Shown piece by piece: positions 54,313 through 63,150 of a DNA stretch of 64,000 nucleotides. The DNA is from Chthoniobacteraceae bacterium (GTDB lineage: Bacteria; Verrucomicrobiota; Verrucomicrobiia; Chthoniobacterales; Chthoniobacteraceae): NCBI GenBank assembly GCA_028293625.1, contig JAQGOL010000012.1, forward strand, positions 28,718 to 92,717, given 5' to 3'. Positions within the stretch are counted from its first letter, which is position 1, and each line of letters begins with the position of its first letter. The notes beneath the pieces were generated by a model. That model did not search any database. It was not told the DNA's origin and saw only the letters and a list, made by a program, of their open reading frames with translations. Both the position numbers and the translations under genes were made by a program.

Positions 54313-54564
54313 GTCGGCGGTTCCCGATGGATTGGCCAACGCGGGAATGTTTGTTGCCGGGATGGCCAAAGCATTGGGAAGAGCGGAAACGTTTGTCATT
54401 GAAGTTCCAAAAGGATTGGCAAAGGCCGGCGCATCTGTTTTTGGCAACGCGGAACGATTGGGAAGGGCGGGAACGTTCGTTTCCACGGACGGCGAGGAGT
54501 TTGTAATGCCGGGAACGATTGTTTTTCCAACCGCCTATCAATTGGGAAAAGCCGGCACATCTGT
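54313..54564. repeat. Degenerate 42-bp tandem repeat, six units
   Basis: Six consecutive units of exactly 42 bases run from 54313 to 54564 (unit boundaries at 54355, 54397, 54439, 54481 and 54523). On the minus strand each begins AC(A/G)AACGTTCC or ACAGATG(C/T)GCC and contains CCCAAT or GCCAAT. Read as protein the minus strand gives T-N-V-P-A-L-P-N type 14-mers, but two units contain stops, so coding is unlikely. The region 54290-54697 has no gene. Confidence 0.85.
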
Positions 54565-54577
54565 ATCCGCACGCCTT

Positions 54578-54610
54578 GAATCCTCCGCTCAGGATGACCG
54601 ATTGTCATTC
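54578..54610 (-). repeat. Dispersed-repeat-like element GTCATCCTGAGCGGAGGATTC
   Basis: On the minus strand the sequence GTCATCCTGAGCGGAGGA then TTC resembles the widespread bacterial dispersed element of the GTCATCCTGAGCGAAG type. It directly adjoins the first unit of the 42-bp array. The match to that element class is from memory and was not searched. Confidence 0.4.
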
Positions 54611-54697
54611 CACCTGGGCAATGACGCGGATCATCGTTAACTCTTTCAACTCGCCTGTTAAGATTTTCAGTCTGATCAGATTGAATGAGTGCACTGC

Positions 54698-57679
54698 ATG
54701 AGACTCATTATCGCTACCTTTCTTACACTCGCCCTGTCGGGTGTCGCTGCCGAGCTGCCGCCGCCTGCGGCTCGTGCGGTCGATTTTCTAAAAGATATTG
54801 AGCCGATTTTCGCGCGGAACTGCTTGAAGTGTCACGGCGCGGACAAGCAGAAGGGCGGTTACCGGCTCGATCGCAAAGCGACGGCGCTCACAGGCGGCGA
54901 CAATTCCGCGCCGAACATTGTTCCGGGAAAGAGCGCGGAGAGCCCCCTTATCCATTTTGTCGCGGGGCTTGATCCCGACATGAAGATGCCTTCAAAAGGC
55001 GATCCGCTCACGGCGGAGCAAATCGGCCTGCTCCGCGCATGGATTGACCAGGGCGCGCCCTGGCCGGAGAACGTGACCGGAAACGATCCGCTCGACTGGT
55101 GGTCGCTCAAACCTTCCGCGCGCACGGCGCCTGCCAATGCGGCGACAGATGGAGTCAACCCGATCGATACGTTTATCCAGGTGCAGCTTGCCGGGAAAGG
55201 ACTCGCTCCATCTCCCGAAGCCGATGCGCGCACGCTTTGCCGGAGATTGTATTTTGATCTGATCGGGCTGCCGCCGACCCCGGAGGAGGTGGACGCTTTC
55301 GTCAAAGATTCATCCCGCGCGGCTTATAAAGCGCTCGTGGACAAGCTGCTTGCCTCGCCGCATTACGGCGAGCGCTGGGCGCGCCACTGGCTCGACATCG
55401 CGCATTATGCCGATACGCACGGCTTTGAGCGGGATCAGCGCCGGGATAATGCGTGGCGTTTTCGCGATTGGGTGATTCGCGCCCTCAACGCGGACAAGCC
55501 ATACAACGAGTTTTTGCGCGAGCAGATCGCCGGTGATGCGCTGCGTCCGGCGGATCCGGAGGCGGTCATTGCCACCGGCTTCCTGGCGGCTGGACCGTGG
55601 GATTTTGTCGGCCAAAGCGAGACGCCCAGCCCCGTGCTCAAGCGTCTCGCGCGGGCTGATGATCTCGACGACATGGTGACTCAGGTGATGAGCGCGGCCT
55701 GCGGCATGACCGTCAATTGCGCGCGTTGCCACGATCACAAACTTGATCCGATCCCGCAGCGCGAATACTTCGCGCTTTGCGCTGTATTTGCCGGTGTGAA
55801 GCGCGGGGAACGCGACGTCGATGCGGCCGAGGTGCGGCGGCGTCTGGATGAAAAGACGAGGCTTCAGCGCGAAATGGGAGCGCTGCAGGTGCAGCTTGCC
55901 CGGATGGAAAACCATGGGCTCGATCTTGCGGATATCGTAGGCGGCGGCGACGGCAACGGTTCGGGAATAAAAGGCGCCGGTGTTCATGTCGAGACCGGCA
56001 AACGGCAGGACGGCGCGCTTCCGCGGCTTACGCCCAAGGCGAATGTTTTTGTTCCGGTCGATGGCGATTTTATCGACGGTGTCGTCCTGCCAAATGGCGA
56101 GGATGCCGCCGGGGTGCCGATCAGCACGACGGGGCTCAAAGTGCGCGGCATCCCGAAGACCGGCGGCGAAGCATGGGACGCGGTCCGCAATGGCCCGATC
56201 AATCCGCAGGGGACAACAAAGATAGGCGATGTTGATTTCGCGGCGGCTGGCCATTCGCTGCTTGGCTTGCATGCAAACGCCGCGATCACCTTCGATCTCG
56301 CCCCAATGCGCACCGCGCTCAAGTCGGGAACGCTCCGATTTCGCGCGACTGTCGGCTACGGAGGGCGGCCCGATCCCGGCGAAACAAACGCGGACGTGCG
56401 CCTGTTCATTGATGGCGAACCGGCATTCGTCGCGGAGCGTGTCGGTCCGAAAACCGGCCGGCTGCTCGTGAACCTTGTGCTGCCGGAAAGCGCCCGTTTT
56501 CTCACACTGATGAGTACGGATGGCGCGGACGGCCAGATCGGGTTCGACCAGATTTTCTATGGCGATCCGAGGATCAGCGCGGCGGCGCCGGCCCCGCTCA
56601 CTGCCGCGGAGAAGGCGGACATCGAGCCACTAAAAAAACGGATCGAGGAGCTTGGCCAGCAGATCAAGTCATTGCCGGAGCCGGCGAAAGTTTATGCGAT
56701 CACGACGGAGCAACCTCCGGTGGTCCGCGTGCAGCACCGCGGGAATCCGGAAGATCCGCGGGCGGAAGCCGCGCCCGGTGCGCTCTCGTGCGTGCGGGGA
56801 CTCGGTGCGCAATTTGGCGGCAATGAACTCACCGACGCGCAGCGCCGCATCGCTCTTGCGGAGTGGATCACGGCGCCCGCCAATCCGCTCACGCGCCGCG
56901 TTATCGTGAACCGGCTATGGCATCATCATTTCGGCGCCGGCCTTGTCGATACGCCAAGCGACTTCGGCACCGGCGGCGGACGCCCCTCGCATCCCGAGTT
57001 GCTCGACTGGCTCGCGGAGGAGTTTGGAGCGCGCGGCTGGTCCTTGAAAGCGATGCATCGGCTGATCGTCACGAGCGCGACTTATCGGCAGAGGTCGGAA
57101 GCCAGGGAAGCGAAGGCGGAATCGATCGATGGCGGCAACCGCCTGCTTTGGCGCATGAACCCGCGCCGCCTGGATGCCGAGTCGTTGCGCGATGCGGTGC
57201 TTTCAGTGAGTGGAAAGTTGAACGGCGAAATGTTCGGGCCCGGCTACCGTGACTTTGATTACACGGAGGAATACGCGCCGGTGTATAAATACATCACGCC
57301 CGACAGGCCGGAGCTCTGGCGGCGGAGCATTTACCGGTTTGTCGTGCGCACCACCCCGCAGCAATTCATGACCGCGCTCGATTGCCCGAACTCGGCGAAC
57401 CTCACGCCCGCGCGCAACATCACGACCACCACGCTGCAATCACTCGCGCTGCTCAATAACGACTTTATGCAGAAACAAGCCGGCTACTTTGCCCAACGCG
57501 TGGAAGCGGAGAGCGGCGGCGACGTCAAAGCGCAAGGCGCCCGCGCATTCGCCCTGGCCTTTGGACGAAAACCGGATGCGGCCGAACTCGACTCGGCATC
57601 AGCGCTCGTGAAATCACACGGCCTCCCGCAGCTCTGCCGGATGCTTTTGAACACCAATGAATTTGTCTATGTGGACTGA
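54698..57679 (+). CDS. PSCyt1-DUF1549-DUF1553 protein with NPCBM-like insert (set 3)
   Basis: A 993-residue exported protein (signal peptide MRLIIATFLTLALSGVAA). The heme motif CLKCH is at 42-46. DUF1549 follows (about 165-370, RRLYFDLIGLPPTPEEV, CARCHDHKLDP). The middle module (about 420-630) has GLHANAAITFDLAPMR, LRFRATVGYGGRPDPGE and DVRLFIDGEPAFVAERV, a pattern typical of NPCBM-type sugar-binding domains. A short coiled coil precedes DUF1553 (about 690-993: RIALAEWITAPANPLTRRV, NRLWHHHFGAGLVDTPSDFG, TTTLQSLALLNNDFM). It shares the chassis of sets 1 and 2 but again has a different insert. The DUF1501 gene overlaps its 3' end. Confidence 0.87.
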   Translation: MRLIIATFLTLALSGVAAELPPPAARAVDFLKDIEPIFARNCLKCHGADKQKGGYRLDRKATALTGGDNSAPNIVPGKSAESPLIHFVAGLDPDMKMPSKGDPLTAEQIGLLRAWIDQGAPWPENVTGNDPLDWWSLKPSARTAPANAATDGVNPIDTFIQVQLAGKGLAPSPEADARTLCRRLYFDLIGLPPTPEEVDAFVKDSSRAAYKALVDKLLASPHYGERWARHWLDIAHYADTHGFERDQRRDNAWRFRDWVIRALNADKPYNEFLREQIAGDALRPADPEAVIATGFLAAGPWDFVGQSETPSPVLKRLARADDLDDMVTQVMSAACGMTVNCARCHDHKLDPIPQREYFALCAVFAGVKRGERDVDAAEVRRRLDEKTRLQREMGALQVQLARMENHGLDLADIVGGGDGNGSGIKGAGVHVETGKRQDGALPRLTPKANVFVPVDGDFIDGVVLPNGEDAAGVPISTTGLKVRGIPKTGGEAWDAVRNGPINPQGTTKIGDVDFAAAGHSLLGLHANAAITFDLAPMRTALKSGTLRFRATVGYGGRPDPGETNADVRLFIDGEPAFVAERVGPKTGRLLVNLVLPESARFLTLMSTDGADGQIGFDQIFYGDPRISAAAPAPLTAAEKADIEPLKKRIEELGQQIKSLPEPAKVYAITTEQPPVVRVQHRGNPEDPRAEAAPGALSCVRGLGAQFGGNELTDAQRRIALAEWITAPANPLTRRVIVNRLWHHHFGAGLVDTPSDFGTGGGRPSHPELLDWLAEEFGARGWSLKAMHRLIVTSATYRQRSEAREAKAESIDGGNRLLWRMNPRRLDAESLRDAVLSVSGKLNGEMFGPGYRDFDYTEEYAPVYKYITPDRPELWRRSIYRFVVRTTPQQFMTALDCPNSANLTPARNITTTTLQSLALLNNDFMQKQAGYFAQRVEAESGGDVKAQGARAFALAFGRKPDAAELDSASALVKSHGLPQLCRMLLNTNEFVYVD

Positions 57680-59102
57680 CCCTTCCCGCCGGCAATTCCT
57701 CTGGCAGCTTGGCGGCGGCCTCGGCGGCGTGGCGCTCACCTCGATGCTCTCGCGCGACGGCCTGCTCGCCGCGGAACCTGTCAATCCGCTCGCTGCAAAA
57801 CCGCCGCACTTCGCGCCGAAGGCAAAGGCCGTGATTCAGATTTTCTGTCCCGGCGGCCTGAGCCATGTCGATACCTGGGATTACAAACCCGAACTGGAGC
57901 GCCAGCATGGCCAGCCGTTTGATGCCGAACTCGGCAAGCAGACGTTTGCGGGTGTGGCGGGAAATTATGCGAAAAGCTTCTGGCCCTTTCGCCAGCATGG
58001 AGAGTGCGGCCGCTGGATCAGCGACCTGTTTCCCGGCCTCGCCCGGCATGTCGATGAAATAGCGTTCATCCATTCAATGCAGAGCAAGTCCGCACTGCAC
58101 GGTCCGGCGATGTTTATGATGAACAGCGGCTTCATCCGGCCCGGTTTTCCGGCGATGGGCTCGTGGGTCACGTATGGCCTTGGCAGCGCGAATGAAAATC
58201 TGCCGGCTTTTGTTGTGTTGCCCGATCCGCGCGGACTTCCGCCAGGCGGCGTCGTGAATTGGGGCGCGGGATTCCTGCCGGCCGTCCATCAAGGCACCGT
58301 GCTGGAAACCGCCACGGGCAAAGCGCCTTTCGCCGACCTTTTCCCCGCCCAACCCGTACCCGCCAACGCGGAGCGGGACGGACGCGATTTTTTGCAAAAG
58401 CTCAACGCCGCCCATGCCGCGGCGCGCGCCGATTCGCTGCTCGACGCGCGGATCGCCTCGTATGAACTCGCTGCGCGTCTGCAACTGAGCGCGCCCGAGG
58501 CGGTGGATATCTCAGCCGAAAGCGATGCGATGCGCGCTCTCTACACGCTTGAAGATGCCGACGCGGGCCCGTTTGGCCGCCAGTGCCTGCTCGCACGCCG
58601 ACTGGTGGAGCGCGGCGTGCGATTCGTGCAGATTTTCTGCGGCGCGGAAAATACCGGTTCGAAAAAAATCCGTCCAAACTGGGATAGCCACGAGGATATT
58701 GTGCGCGATCACGGGTACTGGGGGCGCGTGCTCGACACCGGCGCAAGCGCGCTGCTGACCGATCTTCGCGAGCGCGGGCTGCTCGATAGCACGCTGGTTA
58801 TTTGCACCTCGGAATTTGGCCGCCAGCCCTTTATGCAGGGCGGACAAAAGGGCAGGGATCACAATCCGGGCGCATTCACCGCGTGGCTGGCGGGGGGCGG
58901 TGTCAAAGGGGGCGTCGGGTACGGGGCAAGCGACGAGCTCGGATTCAAAGCCGAGCTGCATCCGACCTATTGTTATGACCTCCACGCCACGGCCCTTCAT
59001 CTGCTTGGCCTCGACCACGAAAAGCTGAGCTATTATCAGAACGGCATTCAGCGCCGGCTTACCGATGTGCACGGAGAAGTGATCCGTGAACTGCTCGCAT
59101 AA
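57657..59102 (+). CDS. DUF1501 protein, Tat-exported (set 3)
   Basis: A 481-residue DUF1501 protein with a Tat signal (SRRQFLWQLGGGLGGVAL). Family segments are VIQIFCPGGLSHVDTWDYKP, VICTSEFGRQPFMQGG, HNPGAFTAWLAGGGVKGG and DLHATALHLLGLDHEKLSYY. The ATG at 57657 overlaps the DUF1553 gene by 23 bases; an in-frame ATG at 57669 would overlap by 11. It is the third such pair in the window. Compared with set 1 it has an extra insert around 300-345 (FCGAENTGSKKIRPNWDSHEDI). Activity is unknown. Confidence 0.87.
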   Translation: MNLSMWTDPSRRQFLWQLGGGLGGVALTSMLSRDGLLAAEPVNPLAAKPPHFAPKAKAVIQIFCPGGLSHVDTWDYKPELERQHGQPFDAELGKQTFAGVAGNYAKSFWPFRQHGECGRWISDLFPGLARHVDEIAFIHSMQSKSALHGPAMFMMNSGFIRPGFPAMGSWVTYGLGSANENLPAFVVLPDPRGLPPGGVVNWGAGFLPAVHQGTVLETATGKAPFADLFPAQPVPANAERDGRDFLQKLNAAHAAARADSLLDARIASYELAARLQLSAPEAVDISAESDAMRALYTLEDADAGPFGRQCLLARRLVERGVRFVQIFCGAENTGSKKIRPNWDSHEDIVRDHGYWGRVLDTGASALLTDLRERGLLDSTLVICTSEFGRQPFMQGGQKGRDHNPGAFTAWLAGGGVKGGVGYGASDELGFKAELHPTYCYDLHATALHLLGLDHEKLSYYQNGIQRRLTDVHGEVIRELLA

Positions 59103-59215
59103 GCCGTATCCGGCCAGAGTCGTCCGGTCTGAAGTCCCACGCGTGCAAATGGCCTCGATTCCGGGCCAATCAAAGATTGAATGCCACGGCGAAGACCCGC
59201 ATTCTGGAAACTCTC

Positions 59216-59611
59216 GTGAAGTCATTCCATCGTATCGCGCGCATGCTGACGGCCATCCTGCTGATGGCCGCGTGGTTCATCGCCACGAACCATTGCGTGC
59301 TTGGATTGATGAAGGTTGCGACGACCGCGGAACATTCGCACTGCCATGGCGGCAAGACAATTCCCGGGAAGGAAGCGCCCTACGGCAAGTCCCGGGAGTG
59401 CTGCAAGACAATCCAGGCCGCGCCTGGCTTGGAGAAGTTTGATGCATCAAGCGTGCAGCTTGAGCTCTTTGTCCTGCTTGACGGGTTTGCCCTGGCTGTG
59501 CCGAAGCCGGCGTTCATTGCCTTTGATCACGGATCAGTCCGATCCATCTCGTTTGCAGAACTGGTTCTTCAAGGCAGCCTCTTTAGCCACGCTCCGCCTT
59601 TCGCGGTCTGA
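59216..59611 (+). CDS. Small membrane/periplasmic protein with His/Cys clusters
   Basis: A ~131-residue protein, GTG start at 59216 (TTG at 59177 and ATG at 59243 are alternatives). A single hydrophobic segment (ARMLTAILLMAAWFIATNHC) acts as anchor or signal. Beyond it lie potential metal ligands: TNHC, HSHCHGG and the adjacent cysteines in ECCKT. No family was recognised. It is the first gene of a run leading to a lipoprotein, a TolC-like channel and a multicopper oxidase, so a role in periplasmic copper or other heavy-metal binding is reasonable but inferred. Confidence 0.6.
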   Translation: MKSFHRIARMLTAILLMAAWFIATNHCVLGLMKVATTAEHSHCHGGKTIPGKEAPYGKSRECCKTIQAAPGLEKFDASSVQLELFVLLDGFALAVPKPAFIAFDHGSVRSISFAELVLQGSLFSHAPPFAV

Positions 59612-59745
59612 CAACCCGCCGCCTGCACTCGCAGGCAGCTGATGCGTTGTTTTCCCTTGGCTTTTTTCAGCACGCGCTTTTCAGCGCCGTGATATCCCGG
59701 CCTGCGTCGTCCGCAGGCAAAACTGCAAACCGCTTTTTTCCATCC

Positions 59746-60015
59746 ATGTCGCGACTTTTTTTGATCCCCCCTCTTTTAACCCTGACCGCCGGCTGCGCAA
59801 CGCAGCCGCTGATCCTCAATGCCAGCCATCCGGCGAGCCCCAGCGCTCCGGAAGCTCCCATGGCCCGTTCCACCCTGCGCGCCGATGCCAACACTGTTCA
59901 CACTCACGCGTTGTTGGCCGAGCGGGAGCGGCAGGCGAAAGCCGCGGAATCCGAAGCCGCGCAAACCAATTTCCAGACGCCGGAACCAATGAAAGAGCGC
60001 CATGAACAGCATTAA
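59746..60015 (+). CDS. Small lipoprotein of the metal cluster
   Basis: An 89-residue predicted lipoprotein: signal MSRLFLIPPLLTLTAGC with lipobox L-T-A-G-C (Cys17). The mature part is Ala/Glu-rich and helical (LLAERERQAKAAESEAAQ) and ends in ERHEQH. No domain was recognised. Its last 14 bases overlap the TolC-like gene, implying co-expression. It may assist the channel, but function is unknown. Confidence 0.65.
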   Translation: MSRLFLIPPLLTLTAGCATQPLILNASHPASPSAPEAPMARSTLRADANTVHTHALLAERERQAKAAESEAAQTNFQTPEPMKERHEQH

Positions 60016-61426
60016 ACCTGTCGCCGCAATCTTCCTTGCCGCCGCCTTCCCATGGCTGGCGTCGGCCAATGAAAACGTTTTCGCACCGGTTGAAAAAGCG
60101 GTTCGTGGGCGGACCAAAAGCGAGGTTCGTTGGGCTCAGGAAATGGAAACACGCGAAGAATCGCAGGCGCGGGTCCGCGCGCTTTTGAAGCGGCCGCTGG
60201 CAATTTCCGGGGCCGTCCAGGTTGCCTTGCTCAATAATCCGTCGCTGCAGGCTCTGTTTGAAGAGGTCGGCCTTTCCTATGCCGACGTGCGCGAGGCGCG
60301 GACGCTGGCAAATCCCGAGGCGGATCTTGCCATCAAGTTTCCGGATCGAGCGCCTGCCTCACCAAAATATGAGTGGGGTATTGCGCAAAGTTTTCTCAAT
60401 CTCCTCATGATCCCTCTGCGGTCACGGGTGGCGCGGGATCAGCTTGCCGCCGCGCAGCTGCGCGTGGCCGGCGAAGTGGTCAAATTGGTCAGTGAAACAA
60501 AGGCCGCCTTTTACACCGTGCAGGCGGATCAGGCGCTGCTTGCCAGACTGCAAACGATGCAGGACGGGAACGCTGCCGGGCTCCAGCTCATGCAGAAGCT
60601 CCATGAAGCGGGCAATGTGCCCGACCTCAGCCTGATGCGCGAGCAGGCAACCTACAGCCAGGGCCGGCTCGACATCGCCAGGGCGGAAGCCGACGGGCGC
60701 GAACATCGGGAAAAGCTCAACCGCCTTCTCGGTGTCTGGGGCCGCGATACGGACTGGAAACTGGCGGGTGATCTGCCGCCAATCCCGGATGCCGCCCCGG
60801 CCATGCATGGACTCGAAACGCTTGCCATGACCAACCGGTTCGACCTCGGCGCGGCGCGCGCCCAACTCGAAAGCACCGTCCATGCGCTCGGCCTGGAGAA
60901 AACATTCCGATTCATCGGCGTGCTCGATTTCGGCATCGTGGGGGAAACCGAGCCGGACAAAACGAACCTTCTTGGGCCATCGCTTCGGCTGGAACTGCCG
61001 ATCTTCAATCAAGGCCAGGCAAAGATCGCGCGAGGTGAGGCGCAGCTTCGAATGGCGCATCGCAAGTTTGAGCAGCTCGCCATCCAGATCCGGTCCGAGG
61101 TGCGCGAACAACGCGATCGTCTCATCAGCAAACGCGACATGGCGCGTTTTTACCGGGACGAGATTTTGCCGACGCGGCGCCGCATTACCGAGGAAACATT
61201 ATCGCAATACAACGCAATGCTCGTAGGCGCGTTTGAAACATTCCAGGCGCGCAAGGAAGATATGGAAGCGGAGCGCGGGCTGATCGAGGCGACGCGCGAC
61301 TACTGGATCACGCGCGCCGAACTGGAAGGCTCCGTCGGCGGCGATCTCGATGCCGCGCCTCGCTCGAGCGCGTCCGCCATTTCTCAAAACAAAACCGTCA
61401 AGCCGACCACGATTTCCAAAAAATGA
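60002..61426 (+). CDS. TolC/CusC-like outer-membrane efflux channel
   Basis: A 474-residue outer-membrane factor. The signal peptide ends near PWLASA. The two OEP repeats contain long helices typical of TolC barrels: ALLNNPSLQALFEEVGLSYA, VSETKAAFYTVQADQALLAR, LPIFNQGQAKIARGEAQLRM. The last, the P-[IVL]-F-[ND]-x-G motif, is a CusC/NodT hallmark. No N-terminal lipobox Cys is present. With the multicopper oxidase 4 bases downstream in overlap (ATGA) the likely substrate is copper or another metal, but the RND pump and membrane-fusion genes are not in this window. Confidence 0.87.
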   Translation: MNSIKPVAAIFLAAAFPWLASANENVFAPVEKAVRGRTKSEVRWAQEMETREESQARVRALLKRPLAISGAVQVALLNNPSLQALFEEVGLSYADVREARTLANPEADLAIKFPDRAPASPKYEWGIAQSFLNLLMIPLRSRVARDQLAAAQLRVAGEVVKLVSETKAAFYTVQADQALLARLQTMQDGNAAGLQLMQKLHEAGNVPDLSLMREQATYSQGRLDIARAEADGREHREKLNRLLGVWGRDTDWKLAGDLPPIPDAAPAMHGLETLAMTNRFDLGAARAQLESTVHALGLEKTFRFIGVLDFGIVGETEPDKTNLLGPSLRLELPIFNQGQAKIARGEAQLRMAHRKFEQLAIQIRSEVREQRDRLISKRDMARFYRDEILPTRRRITEETLSQYNAMLVGAFETFQARKEDMEAERGLIEATRDYWITRAELEGSVGGDLDAAPRSSASAISQNKTVKPTTISKK

Positions 61427-62937
61427 TGACCCGCCGCCAGCTTTTCACCGGCACCGCCGCCGCAGCCGGCGCCGTGGCATTGAGCCGTGTTCCCGCACTC
61501 GGGCAGGAACTCGACGCTGCCACCGAGCGCTCTTATCCCAACGCTCCCCAAAGCGAAAACGGAGAACCCATTTGGATGCGCGCACCGCATCCTGAGCCGG
61601 GTGAACCGGGCAAACATTACAAGCCTGTCGTCACGCTCAACGGCTCGACAATGCCGTGGAAACTCGTGGACGGGGTGAAGGTAATTCACATGACGTGCGA
61701 TGAGGTCTGGCATGAGTTCGTGCCAAAGACCTCCTCAAATGAAGCGTTGCGCGCGCAGTGCTGGGGCTACAACAAACAGGTCCACGGGCCGACCATTGAA
61801 GCGGTGGAAGGCGACCGGTTGCGCATCTACGTCACAAACAATTTGCCGGCGCCAACGTCGGTCCATTGGCACGGGATCATCCTGCCAAACGGGATGGATG
61901 GCGTCGGCGGGCTTACGCAAAAGGCCATCCAGCCGGGCGAGACTTTCAAATACGAGTTCACCCTCTGGCAGCAGGGGACCTTTATGTATCACTCGCACCA
62001 CGATGAGATGACCCAGATGGCGCTTGGCATGCTTGGGGTCATTGTCATTCATCCGCGCGAACCAAAAGGCCCGCCGATTGATCGCGATTTTGTTTATATG
62101 CTCAGCGAATGGCGCATCGATCCCGGCACCTCGCGTCCCAACCCGGTTGAGATGACCGATTTTAATATCCTGACGCTCAACGCCAAGGCATACCCCGGCA
62201 CAGCGCCGATGATCATCCAGAAAGGAGACCGGGTCCGCATTCGCATTGGCAATCTTAGTGCGATGGATCATCACCCGATCCATTTTCATGGGCATAAATG
62301 GTGGGTCACGGAGACGGATGGCGGCGTGGTTCCTGAAACGGCGCGCTGGCCGGAAACCACGGTGCTCGTGCCGGTGGGGACCACGCGCACCGTGGAATGG
62401 ATTGCCAATAATCCGGGCGATTGGGCGTTCCACTGCCACATGACGCATCACGTCATGAACCAGATGGGACACCAGATTCCGAACATGATCGGAGTAAAAA
62501 ATGGAAACTTCGATCAGCGCGTCCGCAAGTTTCTGCCCGGCTACATGACGATGGGCGAAACCGGCATGGCCGAGATGGGCGACATGGGAATGAAGATCCC
62601 GCGCAACTCCGTGCCGATGGTTGGCGCACCCGGACCGCATGATTACATCACCATGGGCGGCATGTATACGAACATCAAAATCCGCGAGAAGATCGACGAC
62701 TACAATGTCGACCCCGGCTGGTATCAGCAACCGGCCGGCACCATGGCGACGCTCGCTCTTGAAGAGGATTTGCGCCGCGACGGAATCAACCCCGCGGCGC
62801 AATCGGAAACGTCAGTTAAGTTCGTCTGCCCAATGCACCCGGAAGTCGTTTCAAGTAAACCTGGCAAATGCCCCAAATGCGGCATGGCCTTAAAACGCAG
62901 CGGGCTGAGCAGCGCCCCGCCGGCTCACAAGCATTGA
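61423..62937 (+). CDS. Multicopper oxidase with C-terminal heavy-metal-binding domain
   Basis: A 504-residue periplasmic copper oxidase. A Tat signal (MTRRQLFTGTAAAAGAVAL) is followed by cupredoxin domains. All four copper-binding motifs are visible: HWHG (SVHWHGIILPNGMDG), HSHHDEM, HHPIHFHGHKW and HCHMTHHVMNQM, the last being the type 1 H-C-H-x3-H-x4-M site. Met-rich stretches (MGETGMAEMGDMGMK) resemble copper-tolerance CopA/CueO. The C-terminus (FVCPMHPEV then PGKCPKCGM) is a YHS-like heavy-metal-binding module. The start overlaps the TolC-like gene by four bases. A role in oxidising Cu(I) and detoxifying copper is the best inference. Confidence 0.92.
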   Translation: MMTRRQLFTGTAAAAGAVALSRVPALGQELDAATERSYPNAPQSENGEPIWMRAPHPEPGEPGKHYKPVVTLNGSTMPWKLVDGVKVIHMTCDEVWHEFVPKTSSNEALRAQCWGYNKQVHGPTIEAVEGDRLRIYVTNNLPAPTSVHWHGIILPNGMDGVGGLTQKAIQPGETFKYEFTLWQQGTFMYHSHHDEMTQMALGMLGVIVIHPREPKGPPIDRDFVYMLSEWRIDPGTSRPNPVEMTDFNILTLNAKAYPGTAPMIIQKGDRVRIRIGNLSAMDHHPIHFHGHKWWVTETDGGVVPETARWPETTVLVPVGTTRTVEWIANNPGDWAFHCHMTHHVMNQMGHQIPNMIGVKNGNFDQRVRKFLPGYMTMGETGMAEMGDMGMKIPRNSVPMVGAPGPHDYITMGGMYTNIKIREKIDDYNVDPGWYQQPAGTMATLALEEDLRRDGINPAAQSETSVKFVCPMHPEVVSSKPGKCPKCGMALKRSGLSSAPPAHKH

Positions 62938-63000
62938 TTCATTCTGTCGTGGCAAAGCCGATTCATCTTGGTGCACGGCTTGCTCCGCTGCATTTTTATC

Positions 63001-63150
63001 ATGCTCCGGCAGTTTCCCATCACCCCGGTTTTAAAAGACTTCGACCGATGCTGGATCACTGACGACTACTTCGATCTCTATGTTTCAGGGATCTCAGGGG
63101 GATCTCAGGGACAGACACTTTCTCGGAAAGGTTTGATCCCAGGGGACTGA
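63001..63150 (+). pseudogene. Possible truncated gene running into the repeat array
   Basis: An open frame from ATG 63001 begins MLRQFPITPVLKDFDRCW then ITDDYFDLYVSG, which looks like real protein (acidic, aromatic, no low complexity) until about 63090, where it enters the REP-like repeats and stops. This could be the N-terminus of a gene interrupted by repeat insertion. No family is recognised and the call is weak. Confidence 0.25.

Noticed and set aside
54262..54486. Minus-strand protein with T-N-V-P-A-L-P-N repeats
   Set aside because: The frame overlaps the methyltransferase 3' end, lacks a ribosome-binding site, and neighbouring repeat units hold stop codons in the same frame.
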